Assembly: GCF_003590095.1 (NCBI RefSeq)
Contig: NC_039481.1
Coordinates: 3,286,001-3,350,000 of the forward strand
Length of the DNA: 64,000 nt
Source of the DNA: Trichoplusia ni
Taxonomy: Eukaryota > Arthropoda > Insecta > Lepidoptera > Noctuidae
Direction of reading: 5' to 3'
Shown: positions 37,386 through 51,300 of the stretch, in pieces
How the letters are laid out: each line of letters opens with the position of its first letter
How positions within the stretch are numbered: the stretch's first letter is position 1
Notes under the pieces: generated by a model
What the model saw: only the letters and a program-made list of their open reading frames with translations
The model's database searches: none
What the model was told of the DNA's origin: nothing
Program-made: the position numbers and the translations under genes

Positions 37386-40300
37386 TAATTGTACAATTCA
37401 AGTTTCCTTTAACCGCGGTCATTTACTATCGGAGGGAGCGGTTCGGGGTTGGTGTGAGCGATTGACCTCATTTGATGGCGATAGTCCCGGACCCTCGCCA
37501 TGAATCACGCCCATTATGCTGGTCGCCGACTGATCACGACTTAACGCACTATTCAGCAACTCCACCCTCGACGAACACGATCATCGTTACATTTAGCCCT
37601 ATAACAACTTACCTGGGTTGTTTATTGCCTTTTTAATTGAACATAAAGCCGCAACGAGTTTTCTTAAAATATTATTATGGCAATACATCTCTGATTTTTT
37701 TCATTTTCAATATTACGTTAAATACCTCCCTGGTGTACTTGAGTGCATTTATAATAAAGTACTATTAGCGTCAACTTTTCAGAAGTTCATAATAACAAAG
37801 TTGCTAGTCCCCACTAACTAACGTCAACTCTTCTTATCGTCAAAAGTATTACAAATTCGCGACTGAAATTCTTTTCAGTATTCATTAGGGTTTATGATAA
37901 ATTCATTTACCAAGGGAAATCTGCACAGGTATCTTTTCAACCCCTGAACTGGCAGAATTTGGTATGAAACCCGTGCAATATTTAGCAGTGTCGTTAACCC
38001 TTTGCAGCCTCCGAGTGAATTTGTGTTTTTATGCTGGGGTCTCTCTATTTGTCTTTGTTCGGTAAAAAACGGTTATGAATCATTCCATACAGGTTGGTTT
38101 TCACTGAAAATATGTCGATGCGAAAGTGTACCTCACTTTAGTAAACCGTTTTGCAGGAATGGGTGAAAAGTTCCATGTTTTTCATGAAAATATCGCAGTA
38201 GAAATTATAATTGTGTAAGTAGTGAATTCTGAATTAGTTGTTTAAAAAAGAGTAATCTTATACAAAAAAACACGCTAGCTACGTATTAAGTGATGAAAAG
38301 GTGATAACATTTGTTTTTTATTTCTATAAAACTCAGTATTGTCCTCCAAAAAATATTTCGGTAAATAAATCTCAAAAAAATATGAAATAAACGTTTATAG
38401 TGAGTGTTCCTTGAGCCAGATTAATAATCCGTGTCGGATGGCCGCTCCAAGGATAGCGAGCGGGCCGGACTAATCGTCTTATTTCTAGAATAGCCTGTTA
38501 TCGCGTTTTGCAACTGCTAAGACTTTCACTGTTTCCTAATGATAAACAAAGCCACATATATTATTCTTCATAACAACACGCAATTATGTAGTTTGTTTAA
38601 CTTTTGCTCGCGACTTCGTATGCGGAAATTTTGGTCGTTAACAGTTGGCAAACTCTGGTTTTCCAATCAACACCTTGTCATACTCCCGATAAGTTGTTTG
38701 TGGGGTAATCACGAGTTCGCGTTTGTTTTCAAGAGCAATTGGGGATCTGGAGTTTCGAAATTATGTAAGCAATTATTTCTTTTGGAAGTCTTCTTTACGC
38801 AATTTTAAGGAAAATATTTTTCTCTTGAACCGAAGACACTCGTATTTGGGTAGTCCGTCACGGCACAGTAATAATATATTTAATGATGTGTTTTTTGTGA
38901 TGTAAGGGAGTAATAGCCGCGTAACTGGGTTAATGATAACCCCTCGTTCATACCATGGTTATTGTAACAATATTATGTAGCGTGCACACGCGACTGACCG
39001 CGCATCACCGTTCGTAGCTCGTATTGAACACCGGTCACCGGTGCAACTAAACTGTTATGACCTCACAAATTTTCCATTAGCCTTCCCAATTCAATTTTAT
39101 TCATATTTAATGACTTCAAACGAAAGATATACACACATTTGTAGAGCTGTATTTGTGCAATTCATAAGTTATGTGCAAGGTTTTATAGCTTCTGAAGTTT
39201 ATGCCCGATAAACCTGATTGTTATTTGCAATAAGTTCTGATAGTTTGTATATAATTGCAAAACAACTGCTGTTATAAATTTAAATGACTTTACGGGAAAT
39301 AATATAGTTTATGACTTTCTTAAATGTCTATCTATGACTGTTGCATCTGGATGTTTGAGAGACGGTTTAAAACTTTACGGTGTCTTGAAATTGACCAATC
39401 AGGCATCAGCTATCAATTCGTTAATGTGATTCCAAAACGACGTCAAATCATTTGAGGCCCTGGGATCCAGAAAATCAATACGACAACAATTGAATCACAA
39501 ATAATGTAGACATAAGACAATACCGAATCCGGAGCAAACACAACTCCAAGAAATTCCTCTTCAGAAACTTTCAATGAAACTTTCATCCTGATCCCTTTTC
39601 TGTTGTTTCTTTTGTTACAAAAAGAACTAAAACGTTTTCGTCAAAAGGATCGCCGAACTACGTAATCTATGTATTCAGATGGACTAAGAAGAAGTTATAG
39701 ACATAAATGTGTGCTACTGATATATTTATGGGCGTCTCCAAATTGTATCAGGACAGTGACAGTCAAATATTTCTTCTCGCAATAATATTTTGCGGAAATA
39801 AAAGTACCGGCGCGCTTCCTACGAGTTTTTTTATTAAAGCAGGACGGTGCTATCAAGTGTAGCGTCCTATCTCGCTTCCGCAATGGGAAAAGTCCTTTAA
39901 GAGCTCATTAGTAGAGAGATGGGGCAGCACTTTGTTTGAGGCGGTAACGAGCTGTGACGTCATACGCATTTGCCGTCTGTAACAATAGTATAACGTGATA
40001 GCCAACTTTTTACACATTTTACGTCTTCTGTTGTGCTTTGTAGTTCTATTTCAGCCTCTTTTTAATATGCTCTCCTTGTTCAATATAACCCAGTTTTCTC
40101 ATAATTCTTTTCTCAGCGTATTACCTTTTTTGTAAAGTTTATTAATATTAAGCGCCATTGTAATGTTTGTGGAGGTTTAATCTACGTTTATCGTATAGTT
40201 TTTGGATAATAATCCATTGTGTAACAAGTGCTGTAAATGAAAATGTATTTTCTGCTTTTTGTATTTTATGAAATGCGAATATGAAAGTATCATGTAACGC

Positions 40301-40487
40301 AGTAAAAAGCACAATAGGATGATGACAATTTTTTTTTGCAGTGTCCGTCTTGTAGTTTTTTGTATAATAATGGATACGTATTTTTTAATTTGTCCCGCAA
40401 ACATTAATTGACCAAATTACAGCGAATAAAACTTACGCGTGACGTCATGATTGAGTATGAATTTTACCCTATCGTTACGTCACAAGC

Positions 40488-40540
40488 ATTGACAAAGATT
40501 AATTTTAGGAGAGGTGCTCCTAAAATTAATCTTTGTCAAT
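40488..40540. repeat. Perfect 24-bp inverted repeat with 5-nt loop
   Basis: The left arm at 40488-40511 (starting ATTGACAAAGATTAATTTTA) and the right arm at 40517-40540 are exact reverse complements, separated by AGGTG. Two cAMP-response-like motifs (TGACGTCA at 40440-40447 and TTACGTCAC near 40475) lie just upstream. It could be a foldback relic, a structured RNA or a breakpoint product. Confidence 0.9.
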
Positions 40541-43500
40541 TCTAGTTTTTCTGAAAAAGGAAAAAATACGTGTCCTATACTTTTAATTATTATCTAACTG
40601 AGGGACTAATGAGATTTTTTCTTTTTATACCCAGTCATCCCTATTTGTGCTATAGGGTATTATATTACAATCGGTGATACGAAATGAATAATTCCGGTCA
40701 AATAGCATTTAAAATAACTAACTTAATCTAAAATTTGAACCAGTAGCAGAAAAACTATGTGCTGGCTCTCTAGACATTGTCGAATACTCGTTAGCCGTAA
40801 TTAGTTACTTCCAATCTTTCAATAAAATAGGTAACTTGTTTTGTATTATTGGAAAGCCTGAAACGAAATAGACCTTGATTGATAAATGGCCCTGGCAAAG
40901 ACGACGCGATTTTTCACAATAGAGCACTGAAATCTAGCACACGGTACATTCTGATAGGTAATGTCAATTATATACTTTTTGATTGCGACAAAAGCCTCCA
41001 AGACTAATCTTCTTTGTGTTTAATTAAATGAATAAACATTTTCATTACTAAGTTCTTAGTAAATGGAATATGCGACTGATAATTTCGGTTACTTACAGTC
41101 CCAATTGATTTAGTTGGAAACAAACATCAGAAACACATCCTAGTTCGGAGATAAATATAAGGGCGAAAAACATGGAGGCAATAGCTCCTGTTCAATCGAG
41201 CAAATATATGAATGGTGGTTAAATGAGACTCGTGACCTTGGGTAAGATGTGAGTCGTCATAGAAAGCCGGTATCTTGCCAATGCGCAGTGTCGACAGAAT
41301 TTATTGCAGCTCAACTAATTATGAACTGTCTTATTAATGAAGTTATTGACCTTAATATTTGTGGAATGTTTTTGTAAGAAGTATGTGACTCTTAATGTAT
41401 TCATATTAGGAGACATGGTCAAAGTTTAAAGGGGAAATGGCTGTTCATTTATCGACAAAAATAAAACATTATAGGCTCTATTTTCTCTTATCTTCTGCAT
41501 AAAGCGAATGAGAGGAAATTGAAGATATATGCTCTTAAGAAATCCTCATAAAAATAACAAATATCATTAGTTAGTTATACTATTTTCAACTAAGGACTTC
41601 TTTGTAAGATGCGAGGTAATCTCCAAGTGATTTTAAACTCTACTAATTTCAAACTGCCCTTAACCAACTCCTCCCGTGTATCAAACGGTCGGTATTTAAC
41701 AACACCTTAACACAATCCCCCGACCTCAAATTTCTTAGTACCATGTCCTACATCATAATTGAGGGTGTGTGGCCAAATGCGAATACTATTTGTCTAACTG
41801 AAGGCATCTGAACTTATGTAGGCTCGCTGTTACACCGACAGGTAGCCTTAATTAAAACCCGACCAGAGTTACATTCAGAACATTTGTATCGCATTCAACC
41901 CTGATACAGGATAGACACGGTAATACTATCTATACCTACCATGGTGTATCTGAAGAGAAATTTGAATAATGGTGCATCAGTAGTAAAAGAGAATGGGCGA
42001 ACCTTTTTATAATATTATGTCAATTTTTGTTTACAGAGAAAATAGTTATGTGTAGATATTATTAATATGAAAAGATTTTGATTATTGCTGGTTTTTATTA
42101 TCTCAGGCCATAAATTAATTAATTTTTAAATAGTGTTGACTCTTTCGAAAGACTTATAAGACGTTAGAAAAAGATAAGGTTGTATTACAGACATGATCGA
42201 TGTATTGTGGGTATCGAATCAGTCATGATATAATTAAATGAATATTGTACAATAAGCTGGTAATATGTGAGCCACGGTAGTAGTCAGTTCCGGTCAATTT
42301 CCCTCAATAAACATAGTGGCAGTTGTTGAATTACGAAATATTAGAGAATAGAAAGCGCCCGTTTTTGTTATGTGATGCGCGGTTCCGGTACCAAAAGTCT
42401 TGATGCCTACTTACCCCAAAAATGTTTGGATGTAATCAAAACATGGGGCTTGGTTTTATAATTATTAGACAAGGATCTGACAGTTGCGTTTTTATTAATA
42501 TGGTAATTTTATGTTGACAAAGTATGTAAAAGTATGCATGATAATTAGTACCAATTAGAGTTAAAGATTTCTGCCTGTGGTTACTATGTTTCAACGTGTC
42601 TTACTACTAGTGTTACTAAGGCTCTGCTATCCTTTCGTATGTCACCAGGCCGCATCTCACGAACAGTCATAGCTACACACTGAAAGTTTCATAGAAGATG
42701 TATGTTATGCTGCCGCTATAACGACAAATAATGATATTAAACATCGACATGCAGCGATTGGTGCAGTCTTTTTGTTGGGTGACCATAAGTAGGTACCTAG
42801 CTCTAGCTGTAACTGTGTCTAGTCCGACTCGCACTTGAGCTGTTTTTATTACTTAACTTGGTGTTAATAGTGTAGCTAATTCGCCAATTTTTAAAGCAAA
42901 GATTTATGGCAGTTAAACATATGAAGTAGTTAACCTGTCTAAACCACTTGGCACACGTTAGAATGTTAAATTTGTTACAAGCTTACATCAAGTGGAACTT
43001 TACTTACTATGAAATTCCGTTGAAAACTAGTTCAGACATTCACAAAGATGAGGCATTCTAGTAAGCCCTGTGATATATTATTCACAAAGACTATCAAACG
43101 ACGCCCAAAATAGGAAATGAATGACGTGAGGGAACTTTAGGAGATGTGCCGCTTTTGGAAATATTGTGACATCGTTATCAATGATTAAAAATATTTTGAT
43201 AATTATACTTACAAAATCATAATAATAGTGACAGTTTGAATACAGGTGTGGCAAAAATTACCTATAATATCCCAGTAAATACTATAATTATGACATATAC
43301 GGGATGAATTAAAAAAATGTTTTTTGCGTCATAATTGGAGTAAGCTTAATGGATAACAATTCGTTATTTGATTTTCAAATCCTGTTCCAGATTACGCGAT
43401 GTGCAACAGCTTAACAATATTGGTTTCAGACGTAGTTTTAACGCAAAATACTGACCACAGATAAACTAAATAAATAGATACTGTACTTAATATTCCTCAA

Positions 43501-45337
43501 AGTTACCTAGGTAGAGCCACTAATCGACCTTCTCTAGTCTGAATGCTTACGCTAACGATTCAAAATTAAAAATGTAAATTATGAACGTCGAAGTTTAGAA
43601 TTTAGATTGATTTGATTAACTAGACTTACAGAGACGGACAGAGATTGCGTAAATCTGAACTTGACAAGGCGAAAACTGGACAAGAAATTATTATCCGGTA
43701 GACGAAGGGCACGGGTAGGGATTAGTAGGGTTCGCGACGGAATATTATAATTCTCGACTGCTATGAATAAGAATTACATGTTTTATTTTTTCTTTTATTG
43801 ACAAAGTGATACTTTACTTTCTTCCCGCAGAAGTATTTTATTCCTTGAGTCGTGGGGGTTACGCAAACATGCAAGTCACATGCACAAACAGACTCGGAAC
43901 AAGTCCTGGATGACACAAATGCTTGTCTTACGCTATTGAATCCACGACACGTCGCGGTCAGTGGGTTTGAAGTGGTAACCGTATGTCATCAATGTTGTTG
44001 CCTATCCATACACTCCAATATGTTTAGGGCTAAGCCTGCATCTGACAAATAATAACATTTCAGCCTCAATTAGGCAGTGTGTATAATATATATACTTAGA
44101 CATTGCGACCGCTATGTATCAAGTGTGCATAAATTATTTTTTTGGTTCAAAATCATCTCGGGAATTGTTAAACAACCGCAAAAGATTTCATCAATATTTG
44201 GCCATGAGACATATTCTTTTCTTTAACATCCTAAATAAACATCGATGTTTAAATCCAGTTAGTTGTCGAAGCAACACCAACACTAGAATTCAACAATAAT
44301 AAATCAGATTATGCGTGTAAAGCTGACTTACCTGCGTTAACAAAATAATTGCCAATTACTTCATAATTAACTGAAATTAAAGTTCCACGTAACTTTGATA
44401 GTTGATGCGAACTCTGTTTATTACGTTATTGTTGGTTAAATTGCCAATTCACTGGTGTAAGTGGGTTTGTTGCCGTGCTAGTGCCATTTTCAAAATGAGT
44501 AATTTGATTGTTACTCAACTTATTGTTTTGGTGGCTTTCGAAATTGTGCGAAAGTGCGAAAGTGCGAGAGTGCTGACTTCTTTTTAGCTTGGTTTTGAAC
44601 TTTTGATAGTAATTCGAATTTAAAGTATTTTTTTGGATGTAAATCTGAAGATACTACTTAAAATTGTGACTGAGTAATATCGAGACTTTGAGAGCTACAA
44701 AAGCTGTAATTCTGTACTAGTATATTTTAACCTTTATTCATGATTATCACTTAAAATTATTACACACTATAACATTTAATATCTAGTAGGTAACATTTAA
44801 CCAACAGCCCTGGAGTTCGTGAAACCTTCATGAAACATTCATTTATCCTACTAAGTCGAGTTTAAACTCCGCTGGGTTCCGTAGATTAACACCAAGTAAT
44901 TATTACCAACGTATTGCAATTTAACTTTAAGGATTAGGTACTAACGTTTAGCTGATATTTTAGTGGATGGTCTATTTTCAACTATTTTCCTGATACGACT
45001 AAAAAAATAGAGAAAATATCTAATTAATTATGTTTATTACTGATAAAAGAGACGAAAGTAAAAAACAACACAAAAATTTATTTTAGTATACCTAGCATTT
45101 ATTTGTAAAAAACTCTAACGAAGCAACCTATTTTCCGTTAGTAGGTAACTATCGTGTAAAGTTTCTGCGCTGCTTTTTGCAACGTGGAAAATGTGTGAAT
45201 GACAGTAATTGCACTTTGATGTGCTGCCGACGCTAAACTCGTGCTAGGATAAGGGGTAAAGATAAATATAGGTTAGACGTAAATGTAGGTTATAATGAAC
45301 CGGAATAGAACCACCTTTTTATATTTTAGTAGGTATC
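40541..45337. other. Intergenic stretch without supported gene
   Basis: AT-rich DNA with short frames only (for example 43852-44052 and 44402-44587, + strand) and no recognisable domain. A small tandem array of an 8-bp unit (GCGAAAGT, about three copies) lies near 44548-44575. Confidence 0.5.
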
Positions 45338-45548
45338 ACACTAATTTTACAAATGCAAGAGTATGTGAGTTGGTTTGTCAGTGTATTTGTTACCGCTTCA
45401 CGACCAAACAGCTAAGCAGATTTCGATGAAATTTAGTAAGGATGTAGCTAAAATATTTTTTTAACACAGGCTTCTTTTAGCCGACATCGTTAGTTTTTCG
45501 ATCTATAACCGAAAGACGGGCGGGAGAAGTTGCGAGAAACCGCTAGTC
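45338..45548 (+). mobile_element. Diverged RTE-type retroposon 3' end
   Basis: The order of blocks matches a repeat I recall as widespread in Lepidoptera: a 'TTTGTTACCGCTTCACG' segment, 'AGATTTCGATGAAATTTAGTA', 'TAACACAGGCTTCTTTTAG', then a GC-rich 'GACGGGCGGGAGAAGTTGCG' and a final 'CGCTAGTC'. This is the 3' portion only, with no coding part. Confidence 0.6.
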
Positions 45549-48000
45549 TTTCATAGATAGATATTCTTTATGGCACAAAAACAAAACAAAAGTTATCGTG
45601 ACTCATCAGATTCCGGTCGAAGAAACCCGAGTGGATTGGTGTGTTTCGAAAAAGTTTCAGCTTTTACCGACAAACCATTGGCTGAAATAAAACAAGACAT
45701 TTCCATGATTTTGTTTTCCTTTTTTTATTGATCGAAAACTTTTAATCCTGCTACTGTCTTCGTTTTTCTGACAAAATGAGGTTTTATGAAAGTCTTAAAG
45801 GTTCTTGAAGTTAAATATTCTTTCAGTTTTAAACCTGAAGATAATGAGGAAGAGGTCTTTTAAAAAAGGCTGCAAAGTCACCTCACAAAGACTCGCCCCG
45901 TTTTCAGCAACTAAAAAGTATTATTGGGTCGTTAGCTTACAATGTATTCTTATTTTTATTTCTAATACTTACGAACGGTTCGTTCTAACTCTATATTTTG
46001 CTGGTCGCATTATAAGTGTAGAGATTAATAATATCCATCGTTTTCAACAAAAAAAGTAATTGCACACAAAGTAAAACTTCGTTAAGTAATTTACGGTTTG
46101 AGATTTGGCTGAAGTCAATCCACAATGGAAACATTACCTTGTTGCATTCAAATTGGAATTTGCATAAGTCACGGCATTGTGACGGCTTTCCAGCAATGAC
46201 ATGTGTACATACGTACAAGTACACATAGACATAAGCAGGCGCTTTGTCCTCAGCATTCAGGCTAATGGAGTGTACCAAGTACTTAGTTTTACTAAGGGCT
46301 CTCTTAAAGTAAATATATTTGCTGTACAGATCTCTAGTAGGTACATATATTTGTATTGAGAATAAATATTGCAAAATTAACTGTGTACTTATTTCATTAT
46401 GTCGTTGGTTAAATAATATTATACTCCTAACTTTAACTTCGAGGAGTTATTATAATTAATCTATTCGTCAACAGACTTTAAAAATGAGTGTATTTCTAAT
46501 TCGTGTTTTTTTTACTCCAGGCCCTCGGCTGGATGAATCGATTTTGTTGATTCTTTTTTCATTTAACTTGAAATAGTTGTCATTTGGTCCCAAAGCTCAA
46601 TATTTTTTTGTTTTATTTTAGTTGCATATTAAGGTTCTTAAAAAAAAATTAAACACATAAAATAAATTCGAAAACTTTAATCATAATTGCCATTGAATGA
46701 GCTAGCAATAGCCATTTACTAACATACTATTACCGTAGCATATATGTCTATAACAAACACGTGAACCGCACACATCAGCTGATCTCATGACAGCGATGCA
46801 TAAAAATGATTACATGCTCAATCTGTTACATTTGTAGTTAGGTAATAGGTTGTCAGTCGGTTTACCAGCTCACTGCCTCAATACACTGTTCCCCTAGTTG
46901 TACAGTATTAAGATGAGGCTTCGCTATTTCGGAAATCAGTCACGTCTGACTTTCGATGTTACAAAACCTTTTTGGTCCTTTTTTGGTAACTACATCAGTT
47001 TTGTTCTAACATTATTTGTCGTTCAAGCGTATATTTGATCATTGTATTTCTATTTCCGTTTATGCGTGATAAGTAGAGTTCTTTTGCAGAATAATGATAT
47101 TAGTTTTCGACCGGTATAGGGATTATAAGTATTCTATAGCATAAGAAAGTAATTTCTTACTTTGGTAACTTGGGTACTGTCGTTTACTGCTGAATTTACG
47201 TTAAAGCTACGGCTTTAAGATTTAATATAACAGATCCCAGTATAAAACAGTATTTTATGCTAACCTACTTAAATAATATAGGGACTTATTTATTTTCTTA
47301 TAACATTTCGGAAACACACTCCATTGAGCCAAGCAATGCCAAAATTGGGACAAAATATAAAGGCAAAAAGCTCTACGATCACACATTTATAAATAATTTA
47401 TGTACACAATAATTTTCAAAGACACAAATAAAAGCTTAAGAATACAAAAATACGGCTATATTATTATAGCGTATACGAAAAAGAAGTACTCAATAAAATA
47501 ATATTCAACGTCTATTTAATAAAGCGAATGTTATTTTTAGTAATATTTACTTGCCCAATAAAAATATCTGTATCATAACGTTACGATCGCAAGATTGATA
47601 TATTAATATTGTTTGAAACAACAATGAAACTCACACAGAACACGCTTCGATTGCATCTAACGTGACGCAACGAGCGACAAGCTACTGAATTTATTATAAC
47701 ATGAACAATCGATACCAATCAATCGATTAAACATTTCGATTATCGATAAATACTCGAATAAATAATGAATGATTGGACATTAGATTTGAATCACTCTATT
47801 ATTGGAATTAATGTGTCATTATTTTTGGTTTTAATAATTTTAATTTGCTTTTATTTATGATTATTACAAATAAAATAATCAATATTTTTATCCATAAAAT
47901 GTGACCTTATTTATTAAGCTTATTATTAAGCTTTTGTGTGCAAGGTTTGTATGAGTGAGTAACAATTGCGTAAACTTATATAATATACTTCTGTTTAACC
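45549..48000. other. Intergenic stretch without supported gene
   Basis: Very AT-rich DNA. The longest frame (45991-46374, - strand) has no recognisable domain and runs through simple AT-rich sequence. Nothing else is supported. Confidence 0.5.
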
Positions 48001-48016
48001 TTTTTTTTTTTTTTTT

Positions 48017-48346
48017 GGTTAGGCGGGGGAATCCTCATGGACACCCACCTCCTCGGGGGAGGAAGTGGGTAGTGTCAGACTCTTACTGACTAAACCTTAA
48101 CCGCCGTACAGCGTCCCCGTATTTAGTAGGTGCGCGGGCATGCATAGCATTTCAACACGCACCGACTGCGGGGCACCGTCGGCTAATAGATGCCGACGGC
48201 TTCCTTCGTTTCGGAGGCCGACGTGTAGAGAGCGTTGGCCTCCCCACCTGGTACTAGGACCACATCCACTGCACAAAATGTGGCCCCCCGTCGGGGTCCT
48301 ATAAACAGACGACAAACACCCCCGTGCATGTCGCCTAGGGCCTTAG
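48017..48346 (-). other. LINE 3'UTR
   Basis: About 330 nt lie between the ORF2 stop and the poly(A). The terminal 160 nt or so reappear, diverged, in the truncated copy at 29462-29640. That conservation fits a 3' structure recognised by the element's own reverse transcriptase. Confidence 0.7.
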
Positions 48347-51300
48347 TTAGGGCGGGAGAGCGCGCTCATGCGCTGCTCTGCGCCGACCCATCCGACGTCT
48401 TCGTATTTGAGGCGCGTTCGGGTCGTCTTCCCGCGCGCGCTCCGCTGCCTCCTTCTGGGACATAACGGTCTCGCAGAAGAAGGACAACGCGTCCCACGCT
48501 GTGCGTCTGCTGAGGGTAGCAGCGACTACAGCTGACAGCGAGGCGACATCGACGCCTCCCAGCGCCAAGGTGAGCTCGGCGCGAGGCTCCGCAAAGGCGG
48601 GACATACGGCTAGTGTATGCAGTGCGGTGTCATCTTGATCACCGCACTGATGGCACGCAGTCGTCACCTCCCTACGTGCAACTCGGTGCAAGTAATGGCC
48701 AAAGACCCCGTGCCCAGTCAGCACCTGCGTGAGGCGGTATGTTAAAACGCCGTACCGCCTCTCCACCCACGGTTGCAAATTTGGGCGGATTGCCTCCACC
48801 GTGGCCCGCCCAGCTGTCGGATTCGCTAGCCGGAGTTCCCAAGTCCGCATTGCATCGAGTCGGGATTCTCTGCACCATATCTCGCGTTCTCTGGGCAAGG
48901 GTTCGTCCCCCCGGGACCGGAGCTCGGTGTAGCGGGTGTAAAGGTCCGCCAACACTTTTGCGTCCAGATCCCACGGAAGCGTGCCAGCCAAGACACACGC
49001 GGCTTCGTGACCAACGGTCCGATAAGCGCGGGCGATCCTATTGGCGACAGCGCGCTGCGAGCTGAGCAGGACCGCCCGCGTTTTGGAAGTCAGTGCGTCA
49101 GACCAAATGGGTGCGCCGTATAGTGCCATTGATCGAATGACCGAGGCGTATAGACGACGACACCCGATATCAGGGCCTCCAATGTTTGGCAGGAGTCTCC
49201 CGAGAGCAGCTGCGGCGGACCGAAGTCTCGGTGCCAGCCGTTTGAAGTGCTCTCGGAAACTCAACCCTCTGTCGAGGACCAGTCCCAGGTACTTCATCGT
49301 GCCTGACAGTGGGATCCTTGCTTCCTCCACCGCTAGGCACGCCTCCATGTATGTTCGGCCCCGGGGGCCGCGCAGCACCAGTACCTCGGTCTTCTCTATT
49401 GCAACTTCCAGCCCGAGAAGACGAATGCGGTCCACGAGAAGATGGACGCCGCAGGCCGCACGCCTTAAACAATCTTCCTGGTTGGCCCCTCTTACCAACA
49501 ACAGGGTGTCATCTGCATAACAAACGACCTGCATTGCTGGGAGTAGAGTGCCTCGCAATGCCCAGTCGTATCCGATGTTCCACAAGAGAGGTCCTAAGAC
49601 TGACCCCTGTGGAACACCGCACCCGGTAGGTTGCCGGTGAGGACCGGACGCACTGGAATATGCGATAAATCTATCGCGTAAGTAGTCCGCCACGACATTC
49701 TGCAAGTATAGCGGTACTCCGTGATATTGGAGCGCCGCCTTAATACATTGATGCGGCAGCGAATTAAAGGCATTGGCGATGTCAAGCGATACCGCCAACG
49801 CCATTCCACCTCGCGGCACTGACTCCGCGGCGAACTTCTTCACAATAGCCAGAGCGTCCATTGTTGACCGGCCTGTCCTAAAACCAAACTGGAACTCTGA
49901 TAGGTCAGGCCCCGTACCCGTCAGATGCCGAACGATACGGGTGGCAACGATGCGCTCAAGGAGCTTGCCTGTCTCGTCGAGCAGTACGATAGGCCGGTAG
50001 CCAGATGCTGAGTCCGCCGGTCGTCCTTCCTTCCGAAGGAGCACGAGCTGCCCCGTCTTCCAGATTTTTGGGAATCTCCCTGCCACTAAACAGGCATTGA
50101 AGAGACCCCGCAACCGGTCTTTAAGAGGACCCACAGCTAGGGAAATAGCTCTAGCCGGTACCCCGTCAGGTCCAGGAGCAGTCTCCTTGGTCCGGAGGCG
50201 TTGGGTAACCGCCTCCAACTCTCCTTCGGTTATTTCCTCCAGTTCGACACGTGAACACGCGGTACCCATAGCTGGAGGAGTAAAGTCAGTCCGGTGAGAT
50301 GGGAACAGGGACGTGACGATGTTACTGAGGAGTTGAGGGGCCATAGATTCCGTGAGCGGAGGCGCCGCGGCACGAAGTTTGTTACGGGCTGCTAGGTACG
50401 GGCGACCCCACGGATCTCGGTTCAACTCCTCGTACATCTCTTCCCTAGCTGCGGTTTTCGCCTGTAGTATGGCCAGGCGTAGAGTTAATCGGGCTGCGCG
50501 GTAGGCCTCGTAAAGAAGGGCCTCCGCGGCTTCGTCCCTGTTCGCCCTTCGTCTGTGCCGTGAGCGGTGGCGTGAGCAACGGCGCTGCGCAGCAATACAC
50601 GCCTGTCTCAGCCCTGCTATCTCTTGCGACCACCAGTAGACCGCCCGACGATTGGACCGTCTCCGGACCCGAGGCATTGCTGCGTCGCAGACCGCTGTAA
50701 TGGTCCTACGAAACAACTCCGCCTTGTCATCGACTGATAGTCCTGTCGGCGGGGCACTCCAATCGCTGATGATGGCCGCCTCGATAAGCAGTTCAGTATC
50801 TATCTTTTTCAGCGCCCATCTTGGTGACACTGGGTTTTGAATCGGCCGAACCACAGGATCTCCGGGGGGGGAGACGCTGAACCGAATGTATCTATGATCG
50901 GACAGCGTCTCCGTTCCTTCATCGACCCGCCAGTCGTTTATGCGTCGGGCAATGGCCGGAGAACAAAACGTTAGGTCCACTATAGACCCGCCGTTGTGCC
51001 GGACGCATGTCTGAGTATGACCTCGATTAAGTAGGACGATTTCCAACCCAAGAGCCCATTCCTCCAGTAATATGCCACGCCGGTTTGTTGCTGGTCCCCC
51101 CCAAGCTGTGCTCTTAGCGTTGAAGTCCCCGAGCAGTAGAACCGGGTGGGGTGCCAACGTCCGAACAAGGGTCTCAAGTTCGGCTACGAATGTCTCAAAT
51201 TCGTCGAGACTTCTGTTCGGTGAAAAGTACACGCCTACAATGGCGTATGGGCCCCATGAAGCAGCGACGTAGCCCGAGCCTCTATAGACCGCGTGTAGTG

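Larger units (their letters stand above)
29641..40487. other. Long intergenic stretch without supported gene
   Basis: More than 10 kb of AT-rich DNA. Frames such as 29820-30170 and 30035-30433 (- strand) have no recognisable domain and look like chance. Separately noted are an RTE-like tail at 33610-33643, promoter-like GC-rich blocks at 34795-34900 and 37090-37580, and a more complex segment at 33950-34210 that may be an old repeat. Confidence 0.5.

Noticed and set aside
45991..46374. 127-codon frame on the - strand
   Set aside because: Runs through AT-rich low-complexity DNA with no splice context or family similarity.
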